From NCBI GenBank assembly GCA_902492205.1, contig CABUKU010000009.1, positions 40,203 through 104,202 of the forward strand: a DNA stretch of 64,000 nucleotides. Direction: 5' to 3'. This stretch comes from an uncultured Bacteroides sp. (GTDB taxonomy: Bacteria > Bacteroidota > Bacteroidia > Bacteroidales > Bacteroidaceae). The position numbers were made by a program, and so were the translations under genes. Below, in pieces: positions 17,199-25,988 of this stretch. Numbering within the stretch: the first letter of the stretch is position 1; every line of letters starts with the position of its first letter. The notes below the pieces were generated by a model, which was given only the letters and a program-made list of their open reading frames with translations, searched no databases and was not told the DNA's origin.

Positions 17199-17286
17199 GA
17201 CTCACCCGGGTGAGTCGATTGATTGACCTTGGTGAATCATTTGGTTCACCAAGGTGGAGCAATCGATTTACCTGGGTGAATCAATT
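17199..17286. repeat. Array of four 22-bp palindromic units (array 1)
   Basis: Units start at 17199, 17221, 17243 and 17265, exactly 22 bp apart. Each is an 18-bp inverted repeat plus a 4-bp A/T-rich linker: GACTCACCCGGGTGAGTC, GATTGACCTTGGTGAATC, GGTTCACCAAGGTGGAGC, GATTTACCTGGGTGAATC. Consensus is about GRTTNACCnnGGTGAATC. The first is perfect and, with its flanks, extends to a 26-bp palindrome (17195-17220). The right half of unit 2 and the left half of unit 3 can also form a 10-bp stem. The array lies between the uxaB terminator and the tetR promoter. Confidence 0.9.
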
Positions 17287-17302
17287 AGATTGTGCATACA
17301 AA

Positions 17303-17345
17303 ACAATAAAAAAGAGGTAGAGAAACTTCTTTCCCCACCTCTTCT
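17303..17345 (-). terminator. Terminator of the lacI-uxaB operon
   Basis: On the minus strand AAGAGGT (plus 17337-17343) pairs with ACCTCTT (plus 17312-17318), followed by a run of T residues. It lies about 35 bp beyond the uxaB stop. Confidence 0.7.
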
Positions 17346-17376
17346 ATCTATCAAACCAATATCTGATTTATCTTCT

Positions 17377-18816
17377 TTAAAGGATTGACTTTACTGTTTC
17401 AAGCATTCCTTTTTCCTGAATAGAATCAAGGTAAGATTTAACCATATCGGTTAATCCCGGAATATTGTTTAAGTCTTCTCCCCAAATGAAATCGGCAGCC
17501 AGAACCCCTTCTGCTACTTTCTTTGTGCAACCTGTAGCCCAAAGATTCTTCAACAAATCCATAATTTCCTGTGAATCGTTTGGAGTGATTTCTGCACCAT
17601 CCGCACGTTTTCCGCCTTTATAATAAGTAATGATAGCAGCAAGTCCGAGAACCAATCCCTTAGGAAGCTCCCCTTTACGCTGCAAATATACCTTTAATCC
17701 CGGAAGGTCACGAGTTTCATATTTAGGGAATGAATTAAGCATGATAGAAGTTACCTGATGGTCTACGAACGGATTGTTGAAGCGTTCCAGAACATCGCCT
17801 GCAAACTTTTCAAGTTCGTCTTTCGGAAGATTCAATGTTTCCATCAATTCACCAAACATAACCTTGTTGATGTATTTACCAACAACCTCGTGTTGACAAG
17901 CATTGCGAACGATATTGATTCCCGAAAGATAAGCAACGGGAGAAAGGACTGTGTGAGGACCGTTCAACAAAGTTACCTTACGTTCATGGTAAGGAGCTTC
18001 GGAAGGAACGAACAACACATTTAAACCTGCCTTGTTTGCTGGGAACTCTGTTGCAACAGACTCGGGAGCTTCGATTACCCAAAGGTGGAAAATCTCTGCC
18101 TGAACAACCAAGTTATCATCATATTGAAGTTTCTCTTTGATAGCAGCAATATCCTTACGTGGGAATCCCGGAACAATGCGGTCTACCAATGTTGCATAAA
18201 CACCGCAAGCTTCCTCAAACCATTTCTTGAAGTCTTCACCAAGGTTCCACAGTTCGATATATTGATAAATAGTTTCTTTCAGCTTATGTCCGTTCAGGAA
18301 GATAAGCTCGCAAGGGAAAATAATTAAACCTTTACTCTTATCGCCATTGAAAGTTTTGTAACGGTGATAAAGTAATTGAGTCAATTTGCCCGGATAAGAA
18401 GATGCAGGAGCATCGGTCAGCTTGCAAGAAGGATCGAAAGCAATACCTGCTTCGGTAGTATTAGAGATAACAAAACGCATTTCGGGTTGTTCCGCCAACT
18501 TCATGAAATCAGCATTTTGAGTATAAGGATTCAAAGCACGGCTGATTACATCTATTCTTGTCAGGCTATTTACTGTCTCACCTTTATCCAATCCTTGCAG
18601 ATTAACGTGGTATAAGCAATCTTGAGCATTCAGCATGTCCACCATACCTTTATCGATAGGCTGAACTACAACCACGCTGCTGTTAAAGTCAGCCTTTTCG
18701 TTCATATTGTAGATAATCCAGTCTACAAATGCACGCAAGAAATTACCTTCACCAAATTGGATAATACGCTCCGGGCGTTGTACCTTTGGAGCTGTTTCTT
18801 TGTTTAATGCTTTCAT
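17377..18816 (-). CDS. uxaB: Tagaturonate reductase (altronate oxidoreductase)
   Basis: NAD-dependent polyol dehydrogenase-type enzyme that reduces tagaturonate to altronate in galacturonate breakdown. The N-terminus RPERIIQFGEGNFLRAFVDW is the family signature of UxaB/mannitol dehydrogenases, with a Rossmann fold; the C-terminal half holds the catalytic helix region (LNGPHTVLSPVAYLSG). At 479 residues it has the normal length. It is 19 bp downstream of the LacI-type regulator and divergent from uxaC, a standard uronate arrangement. Fructuronate reductase (UxuB) is a related alternative. Confidence 0.9.
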   Translation of the reverse strand: MKALNKETAPKVQRPERIIQFGEGNFLRAFVDWIIYNMNEKADFNSSVVVVQPIDKGMVDMLNAQDCLYHVNLQGLDKGETVNSLTRIDVISRALNPYTQNADFMKLAEQPEMRFVISNTTEAGIAFDPSCKLTDAPASSYPGKLTQLLYHRYKTFNGDKSKGLIIFPCELIFLNGHKLKETIYQYIELWNLGEDFKKWFEEACGVYATLVDRIVPGFPRKDIAAIKEKLQYDDNLVVQAEIFHLWVIEAPESVATEFPANKAGLNVLFVPSEAPYHERKVTLLNGPHTVLSPVAYLSGINIVRNACQHEVVGKYINKVMFGELMETLNLPKDELEKFAGDVLERFNNPFVDHQVTSIMLNSFPKYETRDLPGLKVYLQRKGELPKGLVLGLAAIITYYKGGKRADGAEITPNDSQEIMDLLKNLWATGCTKKVAEGVLAADFIWGEDLNNIPGLTDMVKSYLDSIQEKGMLETVKSIL

Positions 18817-18835
18817 TTTAATATATAATTAGAGT

Positions 18836-19897
18836 TTATACGAATTCAAAATAATAATCAATGTTGTCTTTCATCAGTACATCAATAGGCATATACTTCA
18901 ACGGTTCCACATCTTGCTTAAAGACAACTTTATCCACCAATGCTTTTACGGCGCAATAACCTTGCAATCCGGGACGCTGCCCCAGAAGATAAGTAACATA
19001 GCCTTCCTGCATCAATGAGACGTTTTGAGGTAGTAAGTCGTACCCAATAAGACCGTTCATTCTTTTATCATTTTGTTTCAGGAAGTTTGCAACTTCGTAA
19101 ACACGCGAATTAAAAACAACTCCCATGGTTACTTGCGGATGTTGCTCAAAGAAGTCGGTCAATATCTGTTCATTTCCTTTTTCGTTACCTTTATTAAGGA
19201 TAACCTCATGCATTTTCAAAGAACCATAATTTTCATTCAGATATTTTAAAAAACCCTTCAAACGCCTTTGCATTTGAATCTCGGAAGGATTTGCTTTTTC
19301 ATTATTGAGGAACAATACTAATTCTTCCTGCCCGGAATATTCGCGCATTAAAATCTTTGCGGCAATGTATCCGCTCTGGAAAGAATCCTGCCCGATGTAT
19401 TTCAATGCCCCTACTCCTTCTACATTCACATCGACAAGAGCAAACGGAATATTCAGTTCATTCAGTTCCTTCGTTATCAAGTAAGTTTCATCCTGAAAGT
19501 TTGGAGCCAGCAACACAGCATCGGGAGCTTTCGCTTGTAACTGTCTGCCTGCCTCTTGGTAAGATGCTAAACTGTTATGATCATAAATTAAATAATCAAC
19601 TTTTACATTGAACGGCTTTAATTCTTGCGCAGCCTTGTCGATTCCCGCCGCTACCGACGACCAATAATCGTTTCCCGCGAATTTAGGAATGAAGCAACAA
19701 ACCGTATATTTCTTTTTTGCCGCCAAACCTATCGCAAACATATTGGGGCGGTAATCTATCTCATCCAAAACCTTTTGTACTTTCTGACGGCTGACTTCGG
19801 AAACTTCTCCACGATTATGCAAAACTCTATCTACTGTCCCTGCAGAAACACCTGCCAACTTAGCTATATCCTTTATTGTGTAGTTCTTATCTTCCAT
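18836..19897 (-). CDS. LacI-family transcriptional regulator of the uronate genes
   Basis: 353 residues. N-terminal LacI helix-turn-helix (TIKDIAKLAGVSAGTVDRVLHNRGEVS, about 6-32) with hinge helix, then a periplasmic-binding-protein-like sensor domain (about 60-350). First gene of the lacI-uxaB transcript. Its gene neighbours suggest it senses a uronate or an intermediate and represses both uxaB and the divergent uxaC (inference). A TAACGGTTA site at the uxaC start region is the best operator candidate. Confidence 0.87.
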   Translation of the reverse strand: MEDKNYTIKDIAKLAGVSAGTVDRVLHNRGEVSEVSRQKVQKVLDEIDYRPNMFAIGLAAKKKYTVCCFIPKFAGNDYWSSVAAGIDKAAQELKPFNVKVDYLIYDHNSLASYQEAGRQLQAKAPDAVLLAPNFQDETYLITKELNELNIPFALVDVNVEGVGALKYIGQDSFQSGYIAAKILMREYSGQEELVLFLNNEKANPSEIQMQRRLKGFLKYLNENYGSLKMHEVILNKGNEKGNEQILTDFFEQHPQVTMGVVFNSRVYEVANFLKQNDKRMNGLIGYDLLPQNVSLMQEGYVTYLLGQRPGLQGYCAVKALVDKVVFKQDVEPLKYMPIDVLMKDNIDYYFEFV

Positions 19898-19966
19898 AGT
19901 AATAGATGTTGATTGTATTTAATAGACTCTCAAAGTAAAGAGTTTAAAATTCATAAATAATAGCCG

Positions 19967-20029
19967 CAAATATACGAAATATTTTGTTATTCCAAATGAT
20001 TTTCCTACTTTCGTGTCCGATAACGGTTA
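19967..20029. promoter_or_regulatory. Overlapping divergent promoters of lacI-uxaB and uxaC with operator candidate
   Basis: Leftward promoter: TTTG (plus 19993-19996), 18 nt, TATATTTG (plus 19967-19974). Rightward promoter: TTTG (19983-19986), 19 nt, TACTTTCG (20006-20013). The spacer of each contains the -33 box of the other. The palindrome-like TAACGGTTA at 20021-20029 sits at the predicted uxaC transcription start and could be the LacI operator. The uxaC leader is then about 105 nt. Confidence 0.65.
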
Positions 20030-20126
20030 ATAAAACTAAAATTAAGAAAAGAACAGCCTTATTGACCTTATATTAAACGTGTATTTCAAATTTTAGTAAC
20101 ATTTACATACTTAAAAACACAAGATT

Positions 20127-21533
20127 ATGAAAAATTTTATGGGAAAGGACTTCCTTTTGCAGACAGAGACAGCAAAAGAGCTATATCATGAACATGCTGC
20201 CAAAATGCCTATCATCGACTATCACTGCCACTTAATTCCCCAAATGGTTGCAGATGACCATAAATTCCGTTCATTAACGGAAATCTGGTTGGGTGGCGAC
20301 CACTATAAATGGCGTGCAATGCGTACTAACGGTGTAGATGAACGTTATTGCACCGGTACCGACACTTCGGATTGGGAAAAGTTTGAGAAATGGGCGGAGA
20401 CGGTTCCTTACACAATGCGTAACCCGTTATATCACTGGACACATCTTGAACTAAAGACAGCATTTGGTATTGATAAAATCTTAAGCCCAAAGACTGCACG
20501 TGAAATATTTGATGAATGTAACGAAAAACTTGCTCAACCGGAATATTCAGCCCGGGGAATGATGCGTCGCTACAATGTGGAAACAGTTTGTACAACTGAC
20601 GATCCTATTGATTCTTTGGAATATCACATCAAAACACGTGAAAGCGGATTTGAAATCAAAATGCTTCCCACTTGGCGTCCCGATAAAGCAATGGCAGTAG
20701 AAGTTCCTGCAGACTTCCGTGCTTACATGGAAAAACTTTCTCAGGTTAGCGGTGTCAGGATCTCTACTTTTGACGATATGATCACTGCACTTCGTAAGCG
20801 CCATGACTTCTTTGCCGAACAAGGCTGCAAACTATCCGACCACGGAATTGAAGAATTTTATGCAGAAGATTATACTGACGAAGAAATCAAAGCTATATTT
20901 AATAAGGTATATGGAGGTAAAGAACTGACTCGTGAAGAAATCTTGAAGTTCAAATCGGCTATGCTTGTTGTATTTGGTGAAATGGATTATGAAAAGGGTT
21001 GGACTCAACAATTCCACTATGGTGCTATCCGTAATAACAACTCTAAGATGTTTAAGCTTTTAGGTCCTGATACAGGTTTCGATTCAATCGGTGAATTTAC
21101 TACAGCTAAAGCTATGTCCAAGTTCCTCGATCGTTTGAATTCAAGAGACAAATTGACAAAAACAATCCTTTATAACTTGAATCCATGTGCTAATGAAGTT
21201 ATTGCAACTATGCTCGGCAACTTCCAGGACGGTACAGTTCCGGGAAAGATTCAATTCGGTTCAGGATGGTGGTTCCTCGACCAAAAAGATGGCATGGAAA
21301 AACAAATGAATGCACTCTCCGTACTTGGATTGTTGAGCCGTTTCGTAGGTATGTTGACAGACTCACGCAGTTTCTTGTCTTACCCACGCCATGAATACTT
21401 CCGTCGTACGCTATGTAACCTTGTTGGACGTGACGTTGAGAACGGGGAAATTCCTTCTTCTGAAATGGAACGCATTAATCAAATGATTGAAGATATAAGT
21501 TATTACAATGCAAAGAACTTCTTCCAGTTCTAA
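20127..21533 (+). CDS. uxaC: Glucuronate (uronate) isomerase
   Basis: Interconverts glucuronate/fructuronate and galacturonate/tagaturonate, the entry step of hexuronate catabolism; an amidohydrolase-fold metal enzyme. Seen: the metal-binding motif DYHCHLIP (about 32-39) near the N-terminus, and the conserved C-terminal segments FGSGWWFLDQKDGMEKQMNALS and GMLTDSRSFLSYPRHEYFRR. At 468 residues it has the normal length. It is divergent from lacI-uxaB and closed by a terminator; uxaA, uxuA and the aldolase steps are not in this window. Confidence 0.96.
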   Translation: MKNFMGKDFLLQTETAKELYHEHAAKMPIIDYHCHLIPQMVADDHKFRSLTEIWLGGDHYKWRAMRTNGVDERYCTGTDTSDWEKFEKWAETVPYTMRNPLYHWTHLELKTAFGIDKILSPKTAREIFDECNEKLAQPEYSARGMMRRYNVETVCTTDDPIDSLEYHIKTRESGFEIKMLPTWRPDKAMAVEVPADFRAYMEKLSQVSGVRISTFDDMITALRKRHDFFAEQGCKLSDHGIEEFYAEDYTDEEIKAIFNKVYGGKELTREEILKFKSAMLVVFGEMDYEKGWTQQFHYGAIRNNNSKMFKLLGPDTGFDSIGEFTTAKAMSKFLDRLNSRDKLTKTILYNLNPCANEVIATMLGNFQDGTVPGKIQFGSGWWFLDQKDGMEKQMNALSVLGLLSRFVGMLTDSRSFLSYPRHEYFRRTLCNLVGRDVENGEIPSSEMERINQMIEDISYYNAKNFFQF

Positions 21534-21561
21534 ACGGAATAAATCATAATAGAAATATTAC

Positions 21562-21595
21562 GGGCAGCCTGTTTCGCAGGTTGCCCATTTTTTTG
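21562..21595 (+). terminator. Terminator of uxaC
   Basis: GGGCAGCCTG (21562-21571) pairs with CAGGTTGCCC (21577-21586) around TTTCG, followed by ATTTTTTTG. Confidence 0.85.
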
Positions 21596-21718
21596 TTTCT
21601 TCATCTGCTTTTGTGGAAATAACCATCCCCCATTTACACTTTTTGCATTATGTTTATAAACAAAGACTAAGTAATCGTAAGAAAGATAGGACCAAAACAA
21701 AATCAAAGGATAATCCGT

Positions 21719-21726
21719 TATCTTTG
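21719..21726 (+). promoter_or_regulatory. -7 box of the alanine symporter gene
   Basis: TATCTTTG is an exact TAnnTTTG box about 28 nt before the start codon. Confidence 0.5.
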
Positions 21727-21754
21727 TGTAATTTCATAAAATGGCTCATACGAA

Positions 21755-23158
21755 ATGGATATTCTGAACGAATGGATTGGCAACATAAACGATATACTGT
21801 GGACTTATATTCTTATCATCATGCTTTTGGGATGTGCAATATGGTTTACCATCAAAACCAAATTTGTACAATTCAAAATGATAGGAGAAATGTTACGCCT
21901 ACTTACCGAATCCGGGAGCAAAGGACATGCCAATGGCGAGAAACATATATCCTCTTTCCAAGCATTTGCCATTTCATTGGCAAGCCGCGTAGGGACAGGT
22001 AATCTTGCCGGAGTAGCCACAGCTATTGCTATTGGAGGCCCCGGTTCTATCTTTTGGATGTGGATTATTGCTCTGTTAGGAGCTGCAAGTGCTTTCGTTG
22101 AATCTACCCTTGCACAACTATATAAAATACGTGGAAAAGATTCATTCATCGGTGGCCCTGCCTATTATATTCAGCGGGGACTTAAGCTACGGTGGATGAG
22201 TATTTTATTTGCCGTGCTCATTACAATAACATTCGGATTTGCCTTTAACTCGGTACAAAGTAATACCATTTGCGCAGCCTTCGAAAGCGCTTTTAATTTC
22301 GACCATATTATCATGGGAATCATATTAACTATTCTTACGTTAGTCATTATTTTCGGAGGAGTGCAACGCATCGCAAAAGTCAGTGGGATTATTGTTCCTG
22401 TCATGGCATTGAGCTATATATTTCTGGCTTTAGGCATTGTACTATTTAATATAACAGAACTTCCGCATGTTATAGAATTAATTGTAGGTAATGCGTTTGG
22501 TTGGGAACAAATAGCCGGAGGAAGTGTCGGTGCAGCATTGATGCAAGGAATAAAAAGAGGGCTGTTTAGCAATGAAGCCGGTATGGGTTCTGCCCCTAAC
22601 GCTGCTGCAACCGCTAATGTTTCACATCCTGTAAAACAAGGATTGATTCAAACTTTGGGTGTTTTCACCGATACATTAATTATATGTACCTGCACTGCTT
22701 TCATCATCTTATTCAGCGGTGCTCCCCTTGATGGTACTGCCAACGGAGTACAGTTAACCCAACATGCACTCAACAATGAAATTGGTAGTATCGGAGGGAT
22801 ATTTGTCGCTGTTGCTTTATTCTTCTTCGCTTTTAGCAGCATATTGGGAAACTACTATTATGGTGAAGCCAATATCCGGTTTATAACCCGCAAACGCAAA
22901 TATGTTTTCATTTATCGCATATTGGCAGGTGCAATGGTTATGTTTGGTGCTTTAGCCAACTTGAATCTTGCATGGAGTTTGGCCGACATCACTATGGGAT
23001 TAATGGCTATCTGCAACCTGATAGCAATCTCACTCTTGGGCAAATATGCATTCCGTTTGTTAAAAGACTATCGTCAACAGAAAAAAGCCGGTATCAGTAG
23101 TCCTGTATTTACAAAAGACAAAATGAAAGATATTGAAGACGAATTGGAGTGTTGGTAA
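21755..23158 (+). CDS. Alanine/glycine:cation symporter (AGCS family)
   Basis: Inner-membrane sodium-coupled transporter for alanine or glycine. 467 residues with about ten hydrophobic helices. The family signatures NEAGMGSAPNAAA and GPAYYIQRGLK are present, plus the N-terminal FVQFKMIGEMLRLL block. A cytoplasmic tail of about 45 residues follows the last helix. I start at the ATG at 21755, where the membrane protein begins, about 20 nt after the predicted transcription start. Single-gene transcript, ending at a hairpin shared with the tRNA genes. Confidence 0.92.
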   Translation: MDILNEWIGNINDILWTYILIIMLLGCAIWFTIKTKFVQFKMIGEMLRLLTESGSKGHANGEKHISSFQAFAISLASRVGTGNLAGVATAIAIGGPGSIFWMWIIALLGAASAFVESTLAQLYKIRGKDSFIGGPAYYIQRGLKLRWMSILFAVLITITFGFAFNSVQSNTICAAFESAFNFDHIIMGIILTILTLVIIFGGVQRIAKVSGIIVPVMALSYIFLALGIVLFNITELPHVIELIVGNAFGWEQIAGGSVGAALMQGIKRGLFSNEAGMGSAPNAAATANVSHPVKQGLIQTLGVFTDTLIICTCTAFIILFSGAPLDGTANGVQLTQHALNNEIGSIGGIFVAVALFFFAFSSILGNYYYGEANIRFITRKRKYVFIYRILAGAMVMFGALANLNLAWSLADITMGLMAICNLIAISLLGKYAFRLLKDYRQQKKAGISSPVFTKDKMKDIEDELECW

Positions 23159-23170
23159 TCAAAAAACAAA

Positions 23171-23196
23171 AAAAGATGGAAATAACTTCCATCTTT
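23171..23196. terminator. Terminator between the symporter and the tRNA-Lys pair
   Basis: AAAGATGGAA and TTCCATCTTT form a stem with a 4-nt loop. On the minus strand it is followed by seven T residues, so it is a good terminator for the tRNA transcript; on the plus strand it can serve the symporter. Confidence 0.75.
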
Positions 23197-23207
23197 CTTC
23201 AATTCTG

Positions 23208-23280
23208 TACACCCTCAGGGACTCGAACCCTGGACCCATTGATTAAGAGTCAATTGCTCTACCAGCTGAGCTAAGAGTGC
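23208..23280 (-). tRNA. tRNA-Lys (anticodon CTT), copy 1
   Basis: 73 nt folding as a cloverleaf: acceptor GCACTCT with AGGGTGT, D-arm GCTC..GAGC, anticodon stem ATTGA/TCAAT with loop CTCTTAA (anticodon CTT), T-arm CAGGG/CCCTG with loop TTCGAAC, discriminator A. CCA is not encoded. Reads AAG codons. It is the downstream one of two identical genes. Confidence 0.95.
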
Positions 23281-23304
23281 ATTTGCAATTGAGTCGGTAC
23301 TTTG

Positions 23305-23377
23305 TACACCCTCAGGGACTCGAACCCTGGACCCATTGATTAAGAGTCAATTGCTCTACCAGCTGAGCTAAGAGTGC
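23305..23377 (-). tRNA. tRNA-Lys (anticodon CTT), copy 2
   Basis: Sequence identical to the neighbouring copy, separated by 24 bp, and nearer the promoter. A tandem duplication on one transcript, raising gene dosage for AAG decoding. Confidence 0.95.
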
Positions 23378-23402
23378 ATTGTTTATTTCTCAATTGCGGT
23401 TG

Positions 23403-23434
23403 CAAAAGTAGGCTTTTTATTTCATTTAACCAAA
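23403..23434 (-). promoter_or_regulatory. Promoter of the tRNA-Lys pair
   Basis: Minus strand TTTG (plus 23431-23434), 20 nt, TACTTTTG (plus 23403-23410); both boxes are exact. Transcription would start about 20 bp before the first tRNA. Confidence 0.65.
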
Positions 23435-23468
23435 CAAATAATTAGCTTTTTTGCCATATTTTTCCAAC

Positions 23469-24272
23469 TCACTCAAACTCATAGAGTTCTGATGGGGTAC
23501 TTCGTTTTAAAGCTATTACTTGAACATCTTTTCCTGCTACAATTCCTTTCTCCCGTAACTTCCATTCCACGGTTTTATAGGCAAGTTCCGGATGATTATT
23601 ATCTTTACTTAAATGACAGAGCCAAATGTATTTTAGTTTTTCAGATATATGTTCAGCCAAGAATTCTGCTGTATCGGTATTGCACATATGCCCGTTAGGA
23701 CCGGAAATACGCTCTTTCAGATAGTAAGGATATGGTCCCATTTTCAACATTTCTTCATCATAGTTTGCCTCAAGTATCAAATAATTGGCACGGCAAATAT
23801 ATTCCGCAGCTATGGAAGTTATATGTCCAAGGTCGGTAAGAAATGAGAATGTTTTTCCGTCGGCTTCAATACAATACCCGACATTATCCGTCCCGTCATG
23901 CGGAACTTCGAATGCATGTATTGTGAAATCTCCCAAACATACATGATTGTTTTTCTCAATATAGCGTACACTAGTAGAAAGCTTTTCCGTCATACAATAA
24001 CTACGGTTAATCCCCTCATGTACTTTCTGTGTAGAATAAACCGGTATATTATATTTTTCTCCTAAATGTCCCACTGCCTTAATATGGTCTGCATGGTCAT
24101 GGGTTACAAATACAGCTTGTATGGACTCTAAAGAAATGCTAATTTCTTTCAGGCTCTTCTTTATAGTACGGATGCCTATTCCGGCATCAATCAATATTCC
24201 TGTGTTTGCGGTGCCCAGATAATAGCAGTTTCCACTGCTACCACTTGCCAGGCTTATAAATCGTATCTTCAT
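23469..24272 (-). CDS. MBL-fold metallohydrolase (YycJ/WalJ-like)
   Basis: 267 residues of the metallo-beta-lactamase fold with the metal motif HDHADH (H58, H60, D62, H63) and later ligands HD and H in VPHDGTDN and WLCHLS. The opening SLASGSSGNCYYLG is typical of the YycJ/WalJ group, which is reported to affect cell-wall signalling or DNA-damage repair in Firmicutes. I chose the ATG at 24270-24272; an in-frame upstream ATG would add 14 residues that run across a hairpin in the leader. It lies about 80 bp downstream of the transporter gene on the same strand. Confidence 0.83.
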   Translation of the reverse strand: MKIRFISLASGSSGNCYYLGTANTGILIDAGIGIRTIKKSLKEISISLESIQAVFVTHDHADHIKAVGHLGEKYNIPVYSTQKVHEGINRSYCMTEKLSTSVRYIEKNNHVCLGDFTIHAFEVPHDGTDNVGYCIEADGKTFSFLTDLGHITSIAAEYICRANYLILEANYDEEMLKMGPYPYYLKERISGPNGHMCNTDTAEFLAEHISEKLKYIWLCHLSKDNNHPELAYKTVEWKLREKGIVAGKDVQVIALKRSTPSELYEFE

Positions 24273-24352
24273 CTCAGTCTGTTTAAAATAAAAATGCCAC
24301 CACTTTTGAGGCAAAGTGATGGCAAATATACAATAAAAAAGCTTTTTATTGC

Positions 24353-25735
24353 TTATACTTTTTTCTTTTTGTCGATGGATTCGGTTATTTTAGCAAATGC
24401 AAGTAATGCAAATGCCGCAATCAAACCGATTCCGGCAAAGTAATACCAAATGTAATGTGCATGTACGCTGGCAGCTTCCCACGCTTCACGACTATCAAAT
24501 AAGATTGGATCGGGACAATATTTAGTAAGCAGAATACCTGCCAAACCAAATCCGAAAATGGAAGAAAGGAAGGAATGAAGATGGCTGAATCCTAAATATA
24601 AACCTTCCTCTCCCTTAGGTGCCTGCAAGGAGAAATACTCCAAATATCTCGGTGAAATAAAACACTCCGCCAAAGCTTGTACCACAATCCCAAGCACCAT
24701 CATCAATGTAATGTTACTGAGTCCTGAAATAACTTCGTTGTCTAACAAGTTCCCACAAGCCATTAACAAAGCCGATACAGGAATAAGGAACATACCGATA
24801 TTCATGGAAGTAATAGCTGTTTTCTTTGCCATAAGACGGGTAATGAAACTAACACAGCACACCACGATGAAAGGATTTACATTGGCAATCCACCCCGGCT
24901 TGGCAGTTTCACCTGCCATACGAATCACATATTTAGGCATTGTTGCATACAACTGCTGTTGAACTATCCAGAATCCTGTAACGATAAGTATTAAAACCAA
25001 CAAACGCCAATTACAGATGATTCGCAAAAAGCCTTGTCCTATTTCACGCATGCTTTTTCCTTCACCGGCATTGTGAGTAGATTTATAGAAAAAGATAACC
25101 GCCAACAAAGCAATAAATGTCATTGAGAATGAAAAATAGTTGATATAAATATAGGCTTCCTCTCCTATAAAATCTCTCAATGGATCAATAATTGTTTTTC
25201 CTGTGAATGCACCGATATTCACCATCATATAGAAAATAGAATAACCTCGTGCACGGGTTGCTTCGGTAGTTTCTCTGGCTACGGAACCGGAGATTACGGA
25301 TTTAATAAAGGAGCCTCCAATCATTATTATGACAAGAACCGGCACAATCAGCCACCGGTCGGGAGTATTTTGCAAACCATTAAACACGGTAGTTTTGCCA
25401 TATTCCACCAATCCACTGGCTTCAAGCAAGGTTGGCAGTAGGCCTAAACCTAAATATCCGATGGAAAGCAGTGAAAAAGCAATAATCATTGACTTACGGA
25501 AACCTATTTTATCAGCATAAGCACCCGAGAAAATGGGAAGAAGATATAAACCACCGGAGAATAAGCCGGAAATCATACTTGCCTCGAAATCATTGAAGCC
25601 TAATGTAGTTGAAAGATAAATTGTTAATACGATGAATATGGCATAATATGCCATTCGCTCAAACAGTTCGACTGAATTGGCTACCCAAAAGGCACTTGTA
25701 AAGCCTTTTTTGGTCGTCTTAGGGGAATTGTTCAT
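24353..25735 (-). CDS. MFS transporter of the POT (peptide) type
   Basis: 460 residues with about twelve to fourteen hydrophobic helices. The N-terminal FWVANSVELFERMAYYAIFIVL matches the ExxERF-like POT motif region on helix 1, and GGLYLLPIFSGAYADKIGFRKSMI is the MFS loop 2-3 motif. POT proteins take up di- and tripeptides with protons; the exact substrate here is not certain, since the E-R motif is only partly conserved. The gene seems to be transcribed alone; the 391-bp region upstream contains repeat array 2. Confidence 0.8.
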   Translation of the reverse strand: MNNSPKTTKKGFTSAFWVANSVELFERMAYYAIFIVLTIYLSTTLGFNDFEASMISGLFSGGLYLLPIFSGAYADKIGFRKSMIIAFSLLSIGYLGLGLLPTLLEASGLVEYGKTTVFNGLQNTPDRWLIVPVLVIIMIGGSFIKSVISGSVARETTEATRARGYSIFYMMVNIGAFTGKTIIDPLRDFIGEEAYIYINYFSFSMTFIALLAVIFFYKSTHNAGEGKSMREIGQGFLRIICNWRLLVLILIVTGFWIVQQQLYATMPKYVIRMAGETAKPGWIANVNPFIVVCCVSFITRLMAKKTAITSMNIGMFLIPVSALLMACGNLLDNEVISGLSNITLMMVLGIVVQALAECFISPRYLEYFSLQAPKGEEGLYLGFSHLHSFLSSIFGFGLAGILLTKYCPDPILFDSREAWEAASVHAHYIWYYFAGIGLIAAFALLAFAKITESIDKKKKV

Positions 25736-25850
25736 AGTTATTTACGTGTTCTTATTTATATGAATTTGAGCGTAAAGATAAGAAAATAATCGATGAAACG
25801 CCTAAAATTTGGAAATCCTGATATTATTTCGTATATTAGCAGAACGAAAA

Positions 25851-25879
25851 AGAAGGACCTAAGTACTTCGGTTCCTTTT
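25851..25879 (-). terminator. Terminator-like hairpin upstream of the POT gene
   Basis: On the minus strand AAGGAACC and GGTCCTT pair around a 10-nt loop, followed by CTTTTTC. There is no coding sequence before it on that strand until 26127, so it would end or attenuate a short transcript covering array 2. Confidence 0.5.
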
Positions 25880-25900
25880 ATAATATCCTCACCTAACCCA

Positions 25901-25988
25901 AGTTACGCTACGTCTTCTCACGAGTTACACTACTGCAACTCGACTGATACACTACGTCTTCTTGGCAGTTACACTACTGTAACTCGCT
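25901..25988. repeat. Array of four 22-bp units (array 2)
   Basis: Units start at 25901, 25923, 25945 and 25967 (exact 22-bp period). Their first 18 bases are AGTTACGCTACGTCTTCT, AGTTACACTACTGCAACT, TGATACACTACGTCTTCT and AGTTACACTACTGTAACT. Units 2 and 4 are inverted repeats (AGTTACA-CTAC-TGTAACT type); units 1 and 3 share a different right half, so the array is also a 44-bp repeat of AB type. The rest of the 391-bp gap holds terminators at both ends and no coding sequence. Confidence 0.88.

Noticed and set aside
17199..17286. CRISPR array or phage attachment cluster
   Set aside because: The units differ in sequence, there are no unique spacers, and no cas or integrase gene is adjacent. The period is too short for a CRISPR.
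21613..22002. Rightward reading frame overlapping the start of the alanine symporter
   Set aside because: It runs through a promoter and terminator-free gap, shows no domain, and the membrane protein frame is clearly the real one.
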